From CAYUIV01 sp964444925 (lineage in GTDB: Bacteria > Pseudomonadota > Gammaproteobacteria > Diplorickettsiales > Diplorickettsiaceae), in the NCBI GenBank assembly GCA_964444925.1, contig CAYUIV010000002.1, forward strand, positions 24,505-88,504: a DNA stretch of 64,000 nt, read 5' to 3'. Both the position numbers and the translations under genes were made by a program. Position 1 is the stretch's first letter. Every line of letters begins with the position of its first letter. Below the pieces are notes generated by a model. That model did not search any database. It saw nothing but the letters and a program-made list of their open reading frames with translations, and was not told the origin of the DNA. Positions 8,732 to 17,718 of this stretch are shown here, in pieces.

Positions 8732-8828
8732 TTTTCAAACTGTTTAAATCATCGTCCTGCATCTTTTTCCAAAATATGATATTTTACTCACTTACTTTAA
8801 ATTATTAGCTTCTTTAAATGCAACTGCT

Positions 8829-9098
8829 ATGCTAACTTATCATTTAATTCAAGATATTGCTGACACGTTGAGTGAGTACATGCCTGCAGAAATCAAAGAG
8901 GCCAAAGAAGCTGTTGTCAAGAACGCTAAAGCAATTTTAGAATCAAAATTAAGTGAAAGTACGGTCACTCGTACAGAATTTGATGCATTGCAACGCATGT
9001 TATCCAAAAATAGAGCACAGTTGATGTTACTTGAGCAAAAAGTTATTGCATTGGAGCAACGTTTACAAGCAGCGATGAAGACAGATCTTAAAAATTAA
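8829..9098 (+). CDS. ubiK: Ubiquinone biosynthesis accessory factor UbiK (YqiC/BMFP family)
   Basis: UbiK is a small coiled-coil protein that assists the soluble ubiquinone-biosynthesis complex, which includes the hydroxylases UbiI and UbiH. The 89-aa product has the family layout: an N-terminal amphipathic helix (IQDIADTLSEYMPAEIKEAKE), the signature VTRTEFDALQRML, and a C-terminal coiled coil (LMLLEQKVIALEQRLQ). Its proposed partners UbiH, UbiI-like and Coq7 are all encoded in this window but far away. It converges with the CBS-like gene, 10 bp apart. Confidence 0.85.
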   Translation: MLTYHLIQDIADTLSEYMPAEIKEAKEAVVKNAKAILESKLSESTVTRTEFDALQRMLSKNRAQLMLLEQKVIALEQRLQAAMKTDLKN

Positions 9099-9122
9099 CT
9101 GTGTGATTTTAAAGATTTTTCG
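9085..9122. terminator. Possible bidirectional terminator between ubiK and the CBS-like gene
   Basis: Arms 9085-9096 and 9105-9116 pair over 12 positions with one A-A mismatch around an 8-nt loop and are followed by a T run. The hairpin covers the ubiK stop and the 10-bp gap between convergent genes. The stem is AT-rich, so strength is doubtful. Confidence 0.3.
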
Positions 9123-10107
9123 ATAGCCAATGAGAGTTATATAACTTGCTAACATATTTCATACCGTGATCGGGTAAAATGGTCGCGATTCGAATAGGAC
9201 GTTTTGCATTTTTCATCACTTGTAATGCACCCCATACATTTGCACCACTAGAAGGCCCGGCAATAATCCCACGTTTTGTTAATTTTTCTGCGGTTTCAAA
9301 AGCTACTTTATCTTGAAACTGCATTACCTCGTCGATTACCGAGAAATCAATGGCTTCAGTCATATGATCTTCTCCTGCACCTTCTACTTTCGAAGCAAAA
9401 ATTTGATCTACCTTTGGTAATTTTTTGTCTGTAAATAATGAATGATAAACAGAACCAACGGGGTCAAGCGCAATAACTCGAATTTCAGAATTCTTTTCTT
9501 TAAGATAGCGACCTATTCCTGAAATTGTTCCTCCACTTCCTGCCACACTGACGAAAACGTCAAGATTACCTTGCATTTGTGACCAAATTTCAGGGCCTGT
9601 GGTGTGGTAATGTGCATTTATGTTTTCTTTATTATGGTATTGATTAATATAAAAACTGTTAGGCAAGGTTTGAGAGAGTGTTTTGGCAACATTAACATAG
9701 TGCTGCGGCGATTTAATAGAAACTTGACTTGGCATAACATGTACGGTTGCATTTAAAGCACGTAACATGGATTGCTTTTCTTGACTGACGCGATCTGGAA
9801 TAGTGAGTACCGCGCGATATCCTTTTAATGCAGCAATCATGGCCACAGCAGCGCCTGTATTACCTGAAGTGCTTTCAATTAAGATATCTCCTGACTTTAA
9901 CTGATGACGTTTTTCTGCTTGTTCAACAATATAAGCAACAATTCTATCTTTGATACTACCTGTTGGATTTAAAAACTCGCATTTTGCCCAAATAAATTGT
10001 TCTGCTTTAAAGTCAAAAGGAGGTAGTTGAATTAAAGGGGTATGCCCAATATGGGCAAGTAGCGTGCAAGGGCCGTCAATCAAATGTTCGTTGACCATCC
10101 GGTGCAT
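9109..10107 (-). CDS. PLP-dependent cysteine synthase / cystathionine beta-synthase family enzyme
   Basis: The 332-aa product is a fold-type II PLP enzyme. The Schiff-base lysine lies in NPTGSIKDR (about residue 53), the substrate loop is ESTSGNTGAA and the phosphate-binding loop is GSGGTISGIG. The VEGAGED segment and the C-terminal GIIAGPSSGAN resemble bacterial cystathionine beta-synthases more than O-acetylserine sulfhydrylases. No C-terminal regulatory CBS domains are present. The start overlaps the end of sucD by 28 bp; a second ATG three codons in shortens the overlap only slightly. It probably lies at the end of the sucC-sucD transcript. Cysteine synthase activity cannot be excluded. 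Confidence 0.85.
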   Translation of the reverse strand: MHRMVNEHLIDGPCTLLAHIGHTPLIQLPPFDFKAEQFIWAKCEFLNPTGSIKDRIVAYIVEQAEKRHQLKSGDILIESTSGNTGAAVAMIAALKGYRAVLTIPDRVSQEKQSMLRALNATVHVMPSQVSIKSPQHYVNVAKTLSQTLPNSFYINQYHNKENINAHYHTTGPEIWSQMQGNLDVFVSVAGSGGTISGIGRYLKEKNSEIRVIALDPVGSVYHSLFTDKKLPKVDQIFASKVEGAGEDHMTEAIDFSVIDEVMQFQDKVAFETAEKLTKRGIIAGPSSGANVWGALQVMKNAKRPIRIATILPDHGMKYVSKLYNSHWLSKNL

Positions 10108-10970
10108 TCGCTGAGTCGCTTTCCAATTTCTGTCATAGCCTGTACAACATGTACACCTGCTTCTTTGAGCGCTTTCATCTTTTCAGCTGCAGTGCCTTTG
10201 CCTCCTGCAATAATAGCGCCAGCATGTCCCATACGTTTGCCAGAAGGCGCTGTTGTGCCCGCAATATAAGCGACAACGGGCTTAGAAACATGGGTTTGAA
10301 TGAATTGAGCTGCTTCTTCCTCTTCTGTTCCACCAATTTCTCCTACCATCACAATTGCTTTCGTTTCATCGTCTTTTTCAAATAAATTAAGTACATCCGT
10401 AAAACGCATACCATGTACTGGGTCACCACCAATACCAACACAAAAGCTTTGTCCAAAACCAAGATCAGTTGTTTGTTTTACCGCCTCGTAAGTGAGCGTT
10501 CCTGAACGCGAGACAATACCTACACGTCCTGGTAAATGAATATAGCCTGGCATAATACCAATTTTGCACACATTTGGCTTGATCACACCAGGACAGTTCG
10601 GGCCAATCAAGCGTACATTAGGATAACGTATACGAAGAAAATCCATGACATCTACCATATCGCGTGTTGGAATTCCTTCTGTAATGCAAACGATCAACTC
10701 TATTCCTGCTTCAGCTGCTTCAAAAATGGCATTTTTACAAAAAGGTGCAGGTACAAAAATAACTGTCGCATTGGCTTTTGTTTCAGCCACAGCTGATTTC
10801 ACAGTGTTAAAAACAGGTCGCTCTAAGTGCTGTTTTCCCCCTTTACCTGGGGTTACACCTCCAACTAAGTTGGTGCCATAAGCAATCATTTGCTCTGAAT
10901 GTGCACTACCTTGCTCTCCGGTAAATCCCTGACAAATAAGACGTGTGTCCTGACTAACTAACTGATGCAT
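10080..10970 (-). CDS. sucD: Succinyl-CoA synthetase alpha subunit
   Basis: With SucC this enzyme makes succinate from succinyl-CoA with substrate-level phosphorylation in the TCA cycle. The 296-aa length is normal. CoA binding is shown by QGFTGEQGSAHSEQ at the N-terminus and VGGVTPGKGG. The phosphorylated histidine lies in RMGHAGAIIAGGKGTA near residue 250. It follows sucC with a 27-bp gap, and its 3' end overlaps the CBS-like gene, suggesting a three-gene transcript. No sucA, sucB or sdh genes are nearby. Confidence 0.97.
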   Translation of the reverse strand: MHQLVSQDTRLICQGFTGEQGSAHSEQMIAYGTNLVGGVTPGKGGKQHLERPVFNTVKSAVAETKANATVIFVPAPFCKNAIFEAAEAGIELIVCITEGIPTRDMVDVMDFLRIRYPNVRLIGPNCPGVIKPNVCKIGIMPGYIHLPGRVGIVSRSGTLTYEAVKQTTDLGFGQSFCVGIGGDPVHGMRFTDVLNLFEKDDETKAIVMVGEIGGTEEEEAAQFIQTHVSKPVVAYIAGTTAPSGKRMGHAGAIIAGGKGTAAEKMKALKEAGVHVVQAMTEIGKRLSECTGWSTNI

Positions 10971-10997
10971 GAAAAATGACCTGTAAATTAAAATGAG

Positions 10998-12161
10998 TTA
11001 ATGCGTTCTTTCAATAATTTGAGTGGCAGCCGTTTCTAAATCATCAGAAGCCATTAAATTCAAGCCACTGTCACGAAGAAGGGCAATACCTCGTTCTGCA
11101 TTATTGCCCACTAAGCGTACCATAATGGGTATTTGGATACCTACTTCTGAAACAGCGCTGATGATTCCTTCAGCGATCATATCACATCGTACAATACCAC
11201 CAAAAATATTGATCAATACACTTTTTACTTTCTCATCTGACAAGATGATTTTGAATGCCTCGACAACACGTGCCTTGGTTGCCGTGCCTCCTACATCTAG
11301 AAAGTTTGCAGGACTACCACCATGAAATTTAATTAAATCCATTGTTGCCATAGCAAGCCCTGCACCATTTACCATACAGCCAATGTTGCCATCGAGCGCA
11401 ATATAATTAAGACCCCACTCATGCGCATGATTTTCTCGAGAATCTTCTTGCGCAGGATCTCGAAGCGCTTTCATTTCAGGCTGACGAAATAAGGCGTTAT
11501 CGTCAACGATCACTTTTGCATCGAGACAAATCAGCTGATTTTGTTTATCAATGATGAGTGGATTAATTTCAAGCGTTGATAGATCCGTTTCAATAAATGC
11601 ACGATACAAACCTATTAAGGTGCGACTAAAAGTTTTAGAAAAATTCGCAAAAGGTAGTGCAAGAGCTTCTAAAAGATCATAAGCATGATGCGGTAGAATA
11701 CCTACCATAGGATCTACAACGAATCGAATAATCTTTTCAGGAGTTTCTCGTGCGACTTCTTCAATTTCTACACCTCCCTCTGTAGATGCAATAATAACGA
11801 CTCGTTGTAAGCTGCGGTCAATAACGGCACTTAAATATAATTCTTGTTCAATGTCACATGGAACTGTAATTAGAATTTGATTAATGGGCTGCCCTTTTGC
11901 ATCAGTTTGGTAGGTTACTAAGCGTGTACCTAATAACTCGTTCACAACTTCAATGCATTTCTCACGACTTGTCACATAGCGCACCCCGCCTGCTTTTCCA
12001 CGTCCACCTGCGTGTACTTGTGCTTTTACCATGAAAGTAGAGCCACCCAGTGCATCCATTGCTGCTTCTACTTCTTCTACACGCTTAATTAATTTTCGAT
12101 TAGGTCCAAGCGCACCAAAGTTTGAAATAAGATCGTGTGCTGCATTTTCGTGTAAATTCAT
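10998..12161 (-). CDS. sucC: Succinyl-CoA synthetase beta subunit
   Basis: SucC contributes the ATP-grasp nucleotide-binding domain of succinyl-CoA synthetase. The 387-aa protein starts MNLHENAAHDLISNFG and has VKAQVHAGGRGKAGGV (ATP grasp), LEINPLI with the conserved Glu and Asn, GNIGCMVNGAGLAMATMD and the C-terminal INIFGGIVRCDMIAEGI. The start ATG is 126 bp from the divergent cysS start, so the space between holds both promoters. sucD follows 27 bp downstream. Confidence 0.97.
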   Translation of the reverse strand: MNLHENAAHDLISNFGALGPNRKLIKRVEEVEAAMDALGGSTFMVKAQVHAGGRGKAGGVRYVTSREKCIEVVNELLGTRLVTYQTDAKGQPINQILITVPCDIEQELYLSAVIDRSLQRVVIIASTEGGVEIEEVARETPEKIIRFVVDPMVGILPHHAYDLLEALALPFANFSKTFSRTLIGLYRAFIETDLSTLEINPLIIDKQNQLICLDAKVIVDDNALFRQPEMKALRDPAQEDSRENHAHEWGLNYIALDGNIGCMVNGAGLAMATMDLIKFHGGSPANFLDVGGTATKARVVEAFKIILSDEKVKSVLINIFGGIVRCDMIAEGIISAVSEVGIQIPIMVRLVGNNAERGIALLRDSGLNLMASDDLETAATQIIERTH

Positions 12162-12287
12162 GTGATTTCAATTGTTAGTATATTGCGTAATTAAAATGAA
12201 AAATGTGTACTATACAGTGTTTTCATTAAGATGAAAACTGCTTAGAATATTTTACGTATCATGATATTTAACTCCTTTTAATTAAAA

Positions 12288-13679
12288 ATGCTATCTCTTT
12301 ATAATACTGCAACCAAACAAAAAGAAAAATTTATTCCACTGAAAGAGAAAAAAGTCAGCTTATATGTCTGCGGAATGACGGTATATGATCGTTGTCATCT
12401 TGGACATGCACGCGTATGGGTCATTTTTGATATTTTAATACGTTATTTCAAAGCAAAACAATTTGATGTGCATTATGTACGAAATATTACAGATGTCGAT
12501 GACAAAATTATTCAACGTGCGCAACAAAGCAATCAAACAATTCAAGCTTTGACAACTGAAATGATCGAGATAATGCATGCCGATATGCGTGCTTTACAGC
12601 TCATTTCTCCCACACAAGAGCCCCGCGCAACAGATTATATTCCTGCAATGATTGAATTCATCGCAAACCTTATAAAAGCAGGGTATGCGTATGTCACATC
12701 CTCACAAAATGTGTATTTTTCCACAAAAGAATTTAGCACTTATGGGAATTTTTCACACCAACCCCTTAAATCACTGATCAGTGGAGCACGCAAGGCGGTT
12801 GATACGAATAAAAAATATCCTTTAGATTTCGTTTTATGGAAACAAACGCAAGAGAAAGAAAACAGTTGGTTATCACCTTGGGGATGGGGTCGTCCAGGTT
12901 GGCATATTGAATGTTCAACCATGGCATTACAGTGTTTAGGTGATTCATTTGATATTCATGGTGGTGGTATCGATTTACTTTTTCCTCATCATCAAAATGA
13001 AATAGCGCAATCTGAAGCAATCACTAAAAAACCGTTTGCAAAAACCTGGATGCATGTTGGATTTGTACAAATTAATCAAGAGAAAATGTCAAAATCAACA
13101 GGCAATGCACTCAGAATTCAAGAACTTCGTCAGGGGTATTCAGGAGAAATCATTCGTTACTTTCTTTTAAGTAGCCATTATCGTAGTCCTATGGAATATA
13201 CACCTGAACATATACAAAATGCTGAAAAAGCATTACGACGTCTTTATCGTGCACTTCACGCTACCCAAACGCTTCAAGCCACTGTCCCTTCTGCAGAAAA
13301 GGCCCTAACAAAGACCTACGAAAAATCATTTTATCATGCATTAGAAGATGATTTAAATACGCCTGTTGCACTTTCTGTACTCTTTGACATTACGCATCAG
13401 ATTCATGTTTCATCAACAGCCATACAGAAAAAATTATTATCACAGCTCTTAAAACAATTGGGCAATACGCTGGGTTTATTATATCAAAGTCCAAATGATT
13501 TTTTACATAAAGAAAGTACTTTCGATCAAATCACATGGATAGAAAAACAAATTGAACGACGCACTCATGCAAGGCAAGAAAAACAATGGCAATTATCAGA
13601 TAAAATTCGTCTTTCCCTTCTTGAAAAAGGAATTGCAGTACAAGACACAGCGACCGAAACACATTGGTGGCGATTATAG
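12288..13679 (+). CDS. cysS: Cysteinyl-tRNA synthetase
   Basis: This class I synthetase charges tRNA-Cys. The 463-aa product has the expected N-terminus with the first zinc cysteine (VCGMTVYDRCHLGHARV, including the HIGH-type motif HLGH) and RNITDVDDKII. Further zinc ligands lie in GWHIECSTMA and GIDLLFPHHQNEIAQSE. The KMSKS loop is EKMSKSTGNAL near residue 268. The C-terminal anticodon-binding part ends in THWWRL. It is monocistronic and divergent from sucC. Confidence 0.97.
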   Translation: MLSLYNTATKQKEKFIPLKEKKVSLYVCGMTVYDRCHLGHARVWVIFDILIRYFKAKQFDVHYVRNITDVDDKIIQRAQQSNQTIQALTTEMIEIMHADMRALQLISPTQEPRATDYIPAMIEFIANLIKAGYAYVTSSQNVYFSTKEFSTYGNFSHQPLKSLISGARKAVDTNKKYPLDFVLWKQTQEKENSWLSPWGWGRPGWHIECSTMALQCLGDSFDIHGGGIDLLFPHHQNEIAQSEAITKKPFAKTWMHVGFVQINQEKMSKSTGNALRIQELRQGYSGEIIRYFLLSSHYRSPMEYTPEHIQNAEKALRRLYRALHATQTLQATVPSAEKALTKTYEKSFYHALEDDLNTPVALSVLFDITHQIHVSSTAIQKKLLSQLLKQLGNTLGLLYQSPNDFLHKESTFDQITWIEKQIERRTHARQEKQWQLSDKIRLSLLEKGIAVQDTATETHWWRL

Positions 13680-13778
13680 TAGTGCAGTGAGCCTTTAACA
13701 TTCTGCTTTGAGATAGTATTTACACCATATGACAAAAAATGTATATTTAAATTTTAAGCAATGTGAAAAGGATGCACT

Positions 13779-15983
13779 ATGCCAAAAAGATCAAGGGACC
13801 CACAAAATGAAGTAATCTTCAACACTACTAGTAGTAAACGACCACGTTTCATTCGTTGTAGTTCTAAAAGAGTAACCTACTCAGAAGACGAAAAAAAAAC
13901 GATCTTTGAAAAATTGCAAGCACATCATATAAAAGAAGTGCACCGTATATTAGGAAGACATATAAGTGTTGCTGATATTGAAACGGTGTTGAACAGAGCA
14001 GTAAACGAACTATACTCGTTCAATGAAACTAATAATAAAAACAACTGGTATATTAAAAAACTAATTGATACCACCTTTAATCAAACTAATGCTCTGCAAG
14101 CTAACGCCCTACAAGCTGCAATACGAGAATCTAGATTCAAAATTATACAAACATTGCTGAAATACGGACCTGACTTAACAGTTCAAGATAGTGAAGGTAA
14201 TACGTTGCTACACCTTACCATTTTGTGTTGTAAAGCCGATAAAAATACTGCAGGAATTATGAAATTACTGCTAACGCAAGGAGTGGATCCAAATATTGCA
14301 AACAAAAACGGGGATTTTCCGTTACATCTTGCAGCAAGAGTAGAAAAAGCAAACTTTATTTTAGCTCCGTTAATAGAACACAGGGCGCATCCTTATTCAC
14401 TTAATGCTTCACAAAACACTCCATTGCAAGAAGCAATGATAAGCCATCAAATGGAAAACGTTATTTCTCTTTTAGAAGAAGTACAAGACGTTATTACAAC
14501 GCGCAATTATATTAATACAAAACATGATGGCAAAACGATATTGGGGCAAGCTTTAGAATATCGTGTGCCTTGTGAAATTATTAAGGCATTAATGAGGCAC
14601 GGGGCTGATGCAACGCTGTGCAAAGGTGGCGAAATAGCTTACCCTATAGAACAACGCTCCTACATTAGAACGGTACTTAACGAAAAAATACCTACGCGAT
14701 TTCCAAAAGAGCAATCTTTACCAGAAAAGTTGAATATATTTTTTAAGTATAGTGTTGAACGAGATCAGCTTCAACTGGAAAAAGAAACCATTCTACACCG
14801 TGCGCTTCAACAAGTCACAACCGAAAAAAAAACGGTGGAATTGTTGAAAACATATCACGATAAGATTAATACTAAAGATTTTGTTAAACAAACCCCTTTA
14901 TTTTATGTTTGTGATAAATCAATTGAAATTATTCAGCAGCTGGTGTCAAGCGGTGCATCATTAAACATCAGAAATGGACAAGGTATCACTCCAATGCATT
15001 ACATGATACAGAATAATCCAGATTCAGCATTAGCTGAATATATTGTAAAAAATATCTCTCAAAATAGAGATGAAGATCTTATTAATGCGAAAGACGCTTA
15101 TGGCACAACTCTTTTAATGCAAGCAGTCATTTCACAGCAGAAGAGTTGGATAACTGAGTTATGTAAAGCTGGCGCAGATAAAACAAAACAAAACCAATTG
15201 GGAGACACCATCTTGCATTTGTTAGCGAGTGCTAGTGTACATAACGAAAATTTACCTATTGATATGCTCATTTGTCCAGAGAACATTAATCTTGTAAATA
15301 AAGATGGACAAACAGCATTGCATCTTGCCATTGCTACAGGTTGTATTAGTTTAGTTAACAAACTTTCAGTACAAAATACTAGTTTTAATTCTTTTGAAGG
15401 TGTTAGAGAAAGTATGTTACCTCCTGTACCGCAGTACACTCAAAATTTTGTCACCGAATTTAATTATAGCCCGTTAGAACGTGCAATTAAAAATGAACAA
15501 TTGGATCGTATTCAAGATTTACTTTCACAAGAAAATTTAAATGAAAAAAGCTATCTTTTTAACAATCTACTTTTTTTTGCAATTGACGTATGTTCTTCAG
15601 AAAATCTTGCATCAGTCATTAATCTTTTGTTAGCAGCAGGTATAGACCCATTACAAGATAATGACGAAGGTAAATCATCCATTGAAAAAATAGGGGAAAG
15701 AGTAGAAAAACTGTCTAACTCTGTTGATAAAAAAAATCAACTGGGCAATCTAAGAGAATCGATGACTTTACTTTTTACAGCACAAAATAAAAGTGTTCAA
15801 GCTAAATCAGTTAATAAAACACGTGTTCTTGTTTCAATTCCTCAGACAACTAATAATACACAACCACTGTTTCACGTTGATCCAGCAAATATTTGTTCCT
15901 TGAGTTCTCCTTCTATCGATTCTCTTGACACTTCCTTAAGTAGTTTTTCAGAGGGGTCTAGTCTCACACTAACACCACAATAG
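13779..15983 (+). CDS. Ankyrin-repeat protein, 734 aa, candidate host-directed effector
   Basis: Divergent ankyrin repeats run from about residue 105 to 620, for example NTLLHLTILCC, GDFPLHLAARVEK, GTTLLMQAVISQ and GQTALHLAIATG. Before them is a basic N-terminus with two clusters (KRSR at 3-6 and SSKRPRFIR at 18-26), which looks like a bipartite nuclear localisation signal. The C-terminal tail is serine-rich (SLSSPSIDSLDTSLSSFSEG), as in some type IV effectors. The start is supported by AAAAGGA six bases before the ATG. It is isolated between cysS and dapF. It does not carry the LPxEI module of the 46-52 kb ankyrin cluster. Secretion and nuclear targeting are inference. Confidence 0.88.
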   Translation: MPKRSRDPQNEVIFNTTSSKRPRFIRCSSKRVTYSEDEKKTIFEKLQAHHIKEVHRILGRHISVADIETVLNRAVNELYSFNETNNKNNWYIKKLIDTTFNQTNALQANALQAAIRESRFKIIQTLLKYGPDLTVQDSEGNTLLHLTILCCKADKNTAGIMKLLLTQGVDPNIANKNGDFPLHLAARVEKANFILAPLIEHRAHPYSLNASQNTPLQEAMISHQMENVISLLEEVQDVITTRNYINTKHDGKTILGQALEYRVPCEIIKALMRHGADATLCKGGEIAYPIEQRSYIRTVLNEKIPTRFPKEQSLPEKLNIFFKYSVERDQLQLEKETILHRALQQVTTEKKTVELLKTYHDKINTKDFVKQTPLFYVCDKSIEIIQQLVSSGASLNIRNGQGITPMHYMIQNNPDSALAEYIVKNISQNRDEDLINAKDAYGTTLLMQAVISQQKSWITELCKAGADKTKQNQLGDTILHLLASASVHNENLPIDMLICPENINLVNKDGQTALHLAIATGCISLVNKLSVQNTSFNSFEGVRESMLPPVPQYTQNFVTEFNYSPLERAIKNEQLDRIQDLLSQENLNEKSYLFNNLLFFAIDVCSSENLASVINLLLAAGIDPLQDNDEGKSSIEKIGERVEKLSNSVDKKNQLGNLRESMTLLFTAQNKSVQAKSVNKTRVLVSIPQTTNNTQPLFHVDPANICSLSSPSIDSLDTSLSSFSEGSSLTLTPQ

Positions 15984-16009
15984 CTCTTTTTTGTGTATTA
16001 TTACTTCTT

Positions 16010-16966
16010 TTATACTATTTGACTACACAAAATACCTTTAAACACATGATGCACTATAGTCGTCAAAAGCACTGATTGGGTATATTTATCCCAATGCACC
16101 TGCACTTCCTCTTCTAAAGGAAATTGAACATTGATTAAGGTAGAAGGCTGAAAAAATCCCAATAGAGTGCTCCCAATGACTGCCGCACATGCACCACTTC
16201 CACATGCGCGGGTTTCTCCTACGCCTCTTTCATACACACGTATTTTAATCGTATCTGAATTAATAATTTGTACATATTCTATATTAGTACCTGATGGGAA
16301 ATCTGTATGATCGTTTATCATTTGACCAAGTTTACGCGGAACATGACTTATGTTGGGTACGAAAACAATGCAATGTGGATTCCCTCCTAGACCAAGCATC
16401 TGTATAAAAAGCATAGCCGTTTCTGAGCTTATCTTTTCCAATGCAAACTGAGTGAATTGCTGCAACTGATACTGCCGAATATTTACTAAATTTTTACAAA
16501 AATTTTTATCACTATGCTTTGTAGCAGAAAGAATATTAAGCGGATACAAAACTTTTTGTGTGGGGCTTTTAAATGGGATATTCATGGGTAAGAACGTGGG
16601 TACACCTAATGTTACACACACTTGATTTTTTTCTTTATAAATAACATGCCACCGACCTGTGCTTGTCTTGATGTAAAATGTGGTTTCAAAAAGAGCATAC
16701 TGGCTCACAAGATACTCAGCAACACAAGCAAGTCCATGGCCACACTGTCCTACTTCCTGTCCATCTGCATTAAAAATACGACAAGCACATAATACATGGG
16801 GATCGGTACTTTTCTCTATTGATAATAATTGATCGAATCCAACACCTTTATTTCTATCGGACCATTGACGAATTTGAGTAGGGCAAAATATTCGTGTTGT
16901 ATTGTGCCAATTGTCGATAATCATGAAATCATTGCCATTAGCGTGCATCTTAGTAAATGCAATCAT
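16010..16966 (-). CDS. dapF: Diaminopimelate epimerase
   Basis: DapF converts LL-DAP to meso-DAP for peptidoglycan (see murE) and lysine. The 318-aa product has KMHANGNDF at the N-terminus, NADGQEVGQCGHG with the first catalytic Cys, and YERGVGETRACGSGACAA with the second Cys and the conserved Glu-Arg. It is longer than the roughly 275-aa norm, with an insertion in the middle (about residues 135-190). The first Cys loop reads CGHGLAC where the family usually has CGNGxRC, so the substrate-contacting Asn is His. Both cysteines remain, so it is probably active. Convergent with the ankyrin gene. Confidence 0.92.
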   Translation of the reverse strand: MIAFTKMHANGNDFMIIDNWHNTTRIFCPTQIRQWSDRNKGVGFDQLLSIEKSTDPHVLCACRIFNADGQEVGQCGHGLACVAEYLVSQYALFETTFYIKTSTGRWHVIYKEKNQVCVTLGVPTFLPMNIPFKSPTQKVLYPLNILSATKHSDKNFCKNLVNIRQYQLQQFTQFALEKISSETAMLFIQMLGLGGNPHCIVFVPNISHVPRKLGQMINDHTDFPSGTNIEYVQIINSDTIKIRVYERGVGETRACGSGACAAVIGSTLLGFFQPSTLINVQFPLEEEVQVHWDKYTQSVLLTTIVHHVFKGILCSQIV

Positions 16967-17040
16967 ATCATCTGTCTTACTGTAATGTTAAAATGTAAAG
17001 TGGTTGCGTTACTTAATTTGTATGATAATTTAGTGACTTA

Positions 17041-17113
17041 GCTGACATAGCTCAGTTGGTAGAGCAACTGATTTGTAATCAGTAGGTCGCGGGTTCAAAT
17101 CCTGCTGTCAGCA
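17041..17113 (+). tRNA. tRNA-Thr (anticodon TGT)
   Basis: Acceptor stem GCTGACA pairs with TGTCAGC. The D arm is TAGCTCAGTTGGTAGAGCA, the anticodon loop TTTGTAA (anticodon TGT, codon ACA) and the T arm CGGGTTCAAATCCTG. The discriminator is A, followed by TTC, so CCA is not encoded. Confidence 0.95.
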
Positions 17114-17216
17114 TTCTTTAAACTATTTTGTTTTATTCTATCAAATTTCTACAGTTGCTCTATCGCCATGCTTTGTGAAAAAATAGTATTGTTTTAATAA
17201 AAAAATAGTAGGTCTT

Positions 17217-17705
17217 GTGATTGACAAAGATGGCTTTCGTATCGGTGTGGGTATCATCGTATGTAATATAAAAAATGAGATATTGTGGGCAAAACGTATT
17301 CGTCATCCTACAATATGGCAATTTCCACAAGGAGGTATAAAAGCAAAAGAAATGCCTATTGTGGCAGTTTATCGCGAGCTTTATGAAGAAGTAGGACTAT
17401 GTTCAAATGATGTACGACTTCTAGGTTACACTAAAGATTGGCTATATTATTATTTACCGATACATATGCGACGTATGCATATGCGTCCTTTATGTATCGG
17501 ACAAAAGCAAAAGTGGTTTTTATTACAACTGATAAATACAGCTGATCGTATTCGCCTCGACAGTACTCACTTGCCTGAATTTGACGATTGGCGTTGGGTA
17601 GACTATTGGTACCCTGTTCATGAAATCGTCTACTTTAAACGTCATATTTACCGCGTTGCATTAAAAGAATTAATGCACTTTTTACCAAAATTACCACCCT
17701 GTTAA
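17217..17705 (+). CDS. rppH: RNA pyrophosphohydrolase (Nudix)
   Basis: RppH removes pyrophosphate from mRNA 5' ends, starting RNA decay. The 162-aa product begins with the family N-terminus (MIDKDGFRIGVGIIVCN), which fixes a GTG start at 17217. The Nudix box GGIKAKEMPIVAVYRELYEEVGL spans about residues 39-61 with all conserved Glu and Arg residues. KQKWFLLQL and PEFDDWRWVDYW follow, as in E. coli RppH. ubiH starts 13 bp after the stop, so the two are probably co-transcribed. Confidence 0.95.
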   Translation: MIDKDGFRIGVGIIVCNIKNEILWAKRIRHPTIWQFPQGGIKAKEMPIVAVYRELYEEVGLCSNDVRLLGYTKDWLYYYLPIHMRRMHMRPLCIGQKQKWFLLQLINTADRIRLDSTHLPEFDDWRWVDYWYPVHEIVYFKRHIYRVALKELMHFLPKLPPC

Positions 17706-17718
17706 TCAAAAACATAAC

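Noticed and set aside
10084..11325. Open frames on the plus strand opposite sucD and sucC
   Set aside because: They are shadows of strongly conserved minus-strand genes and lack starts and family motifs.
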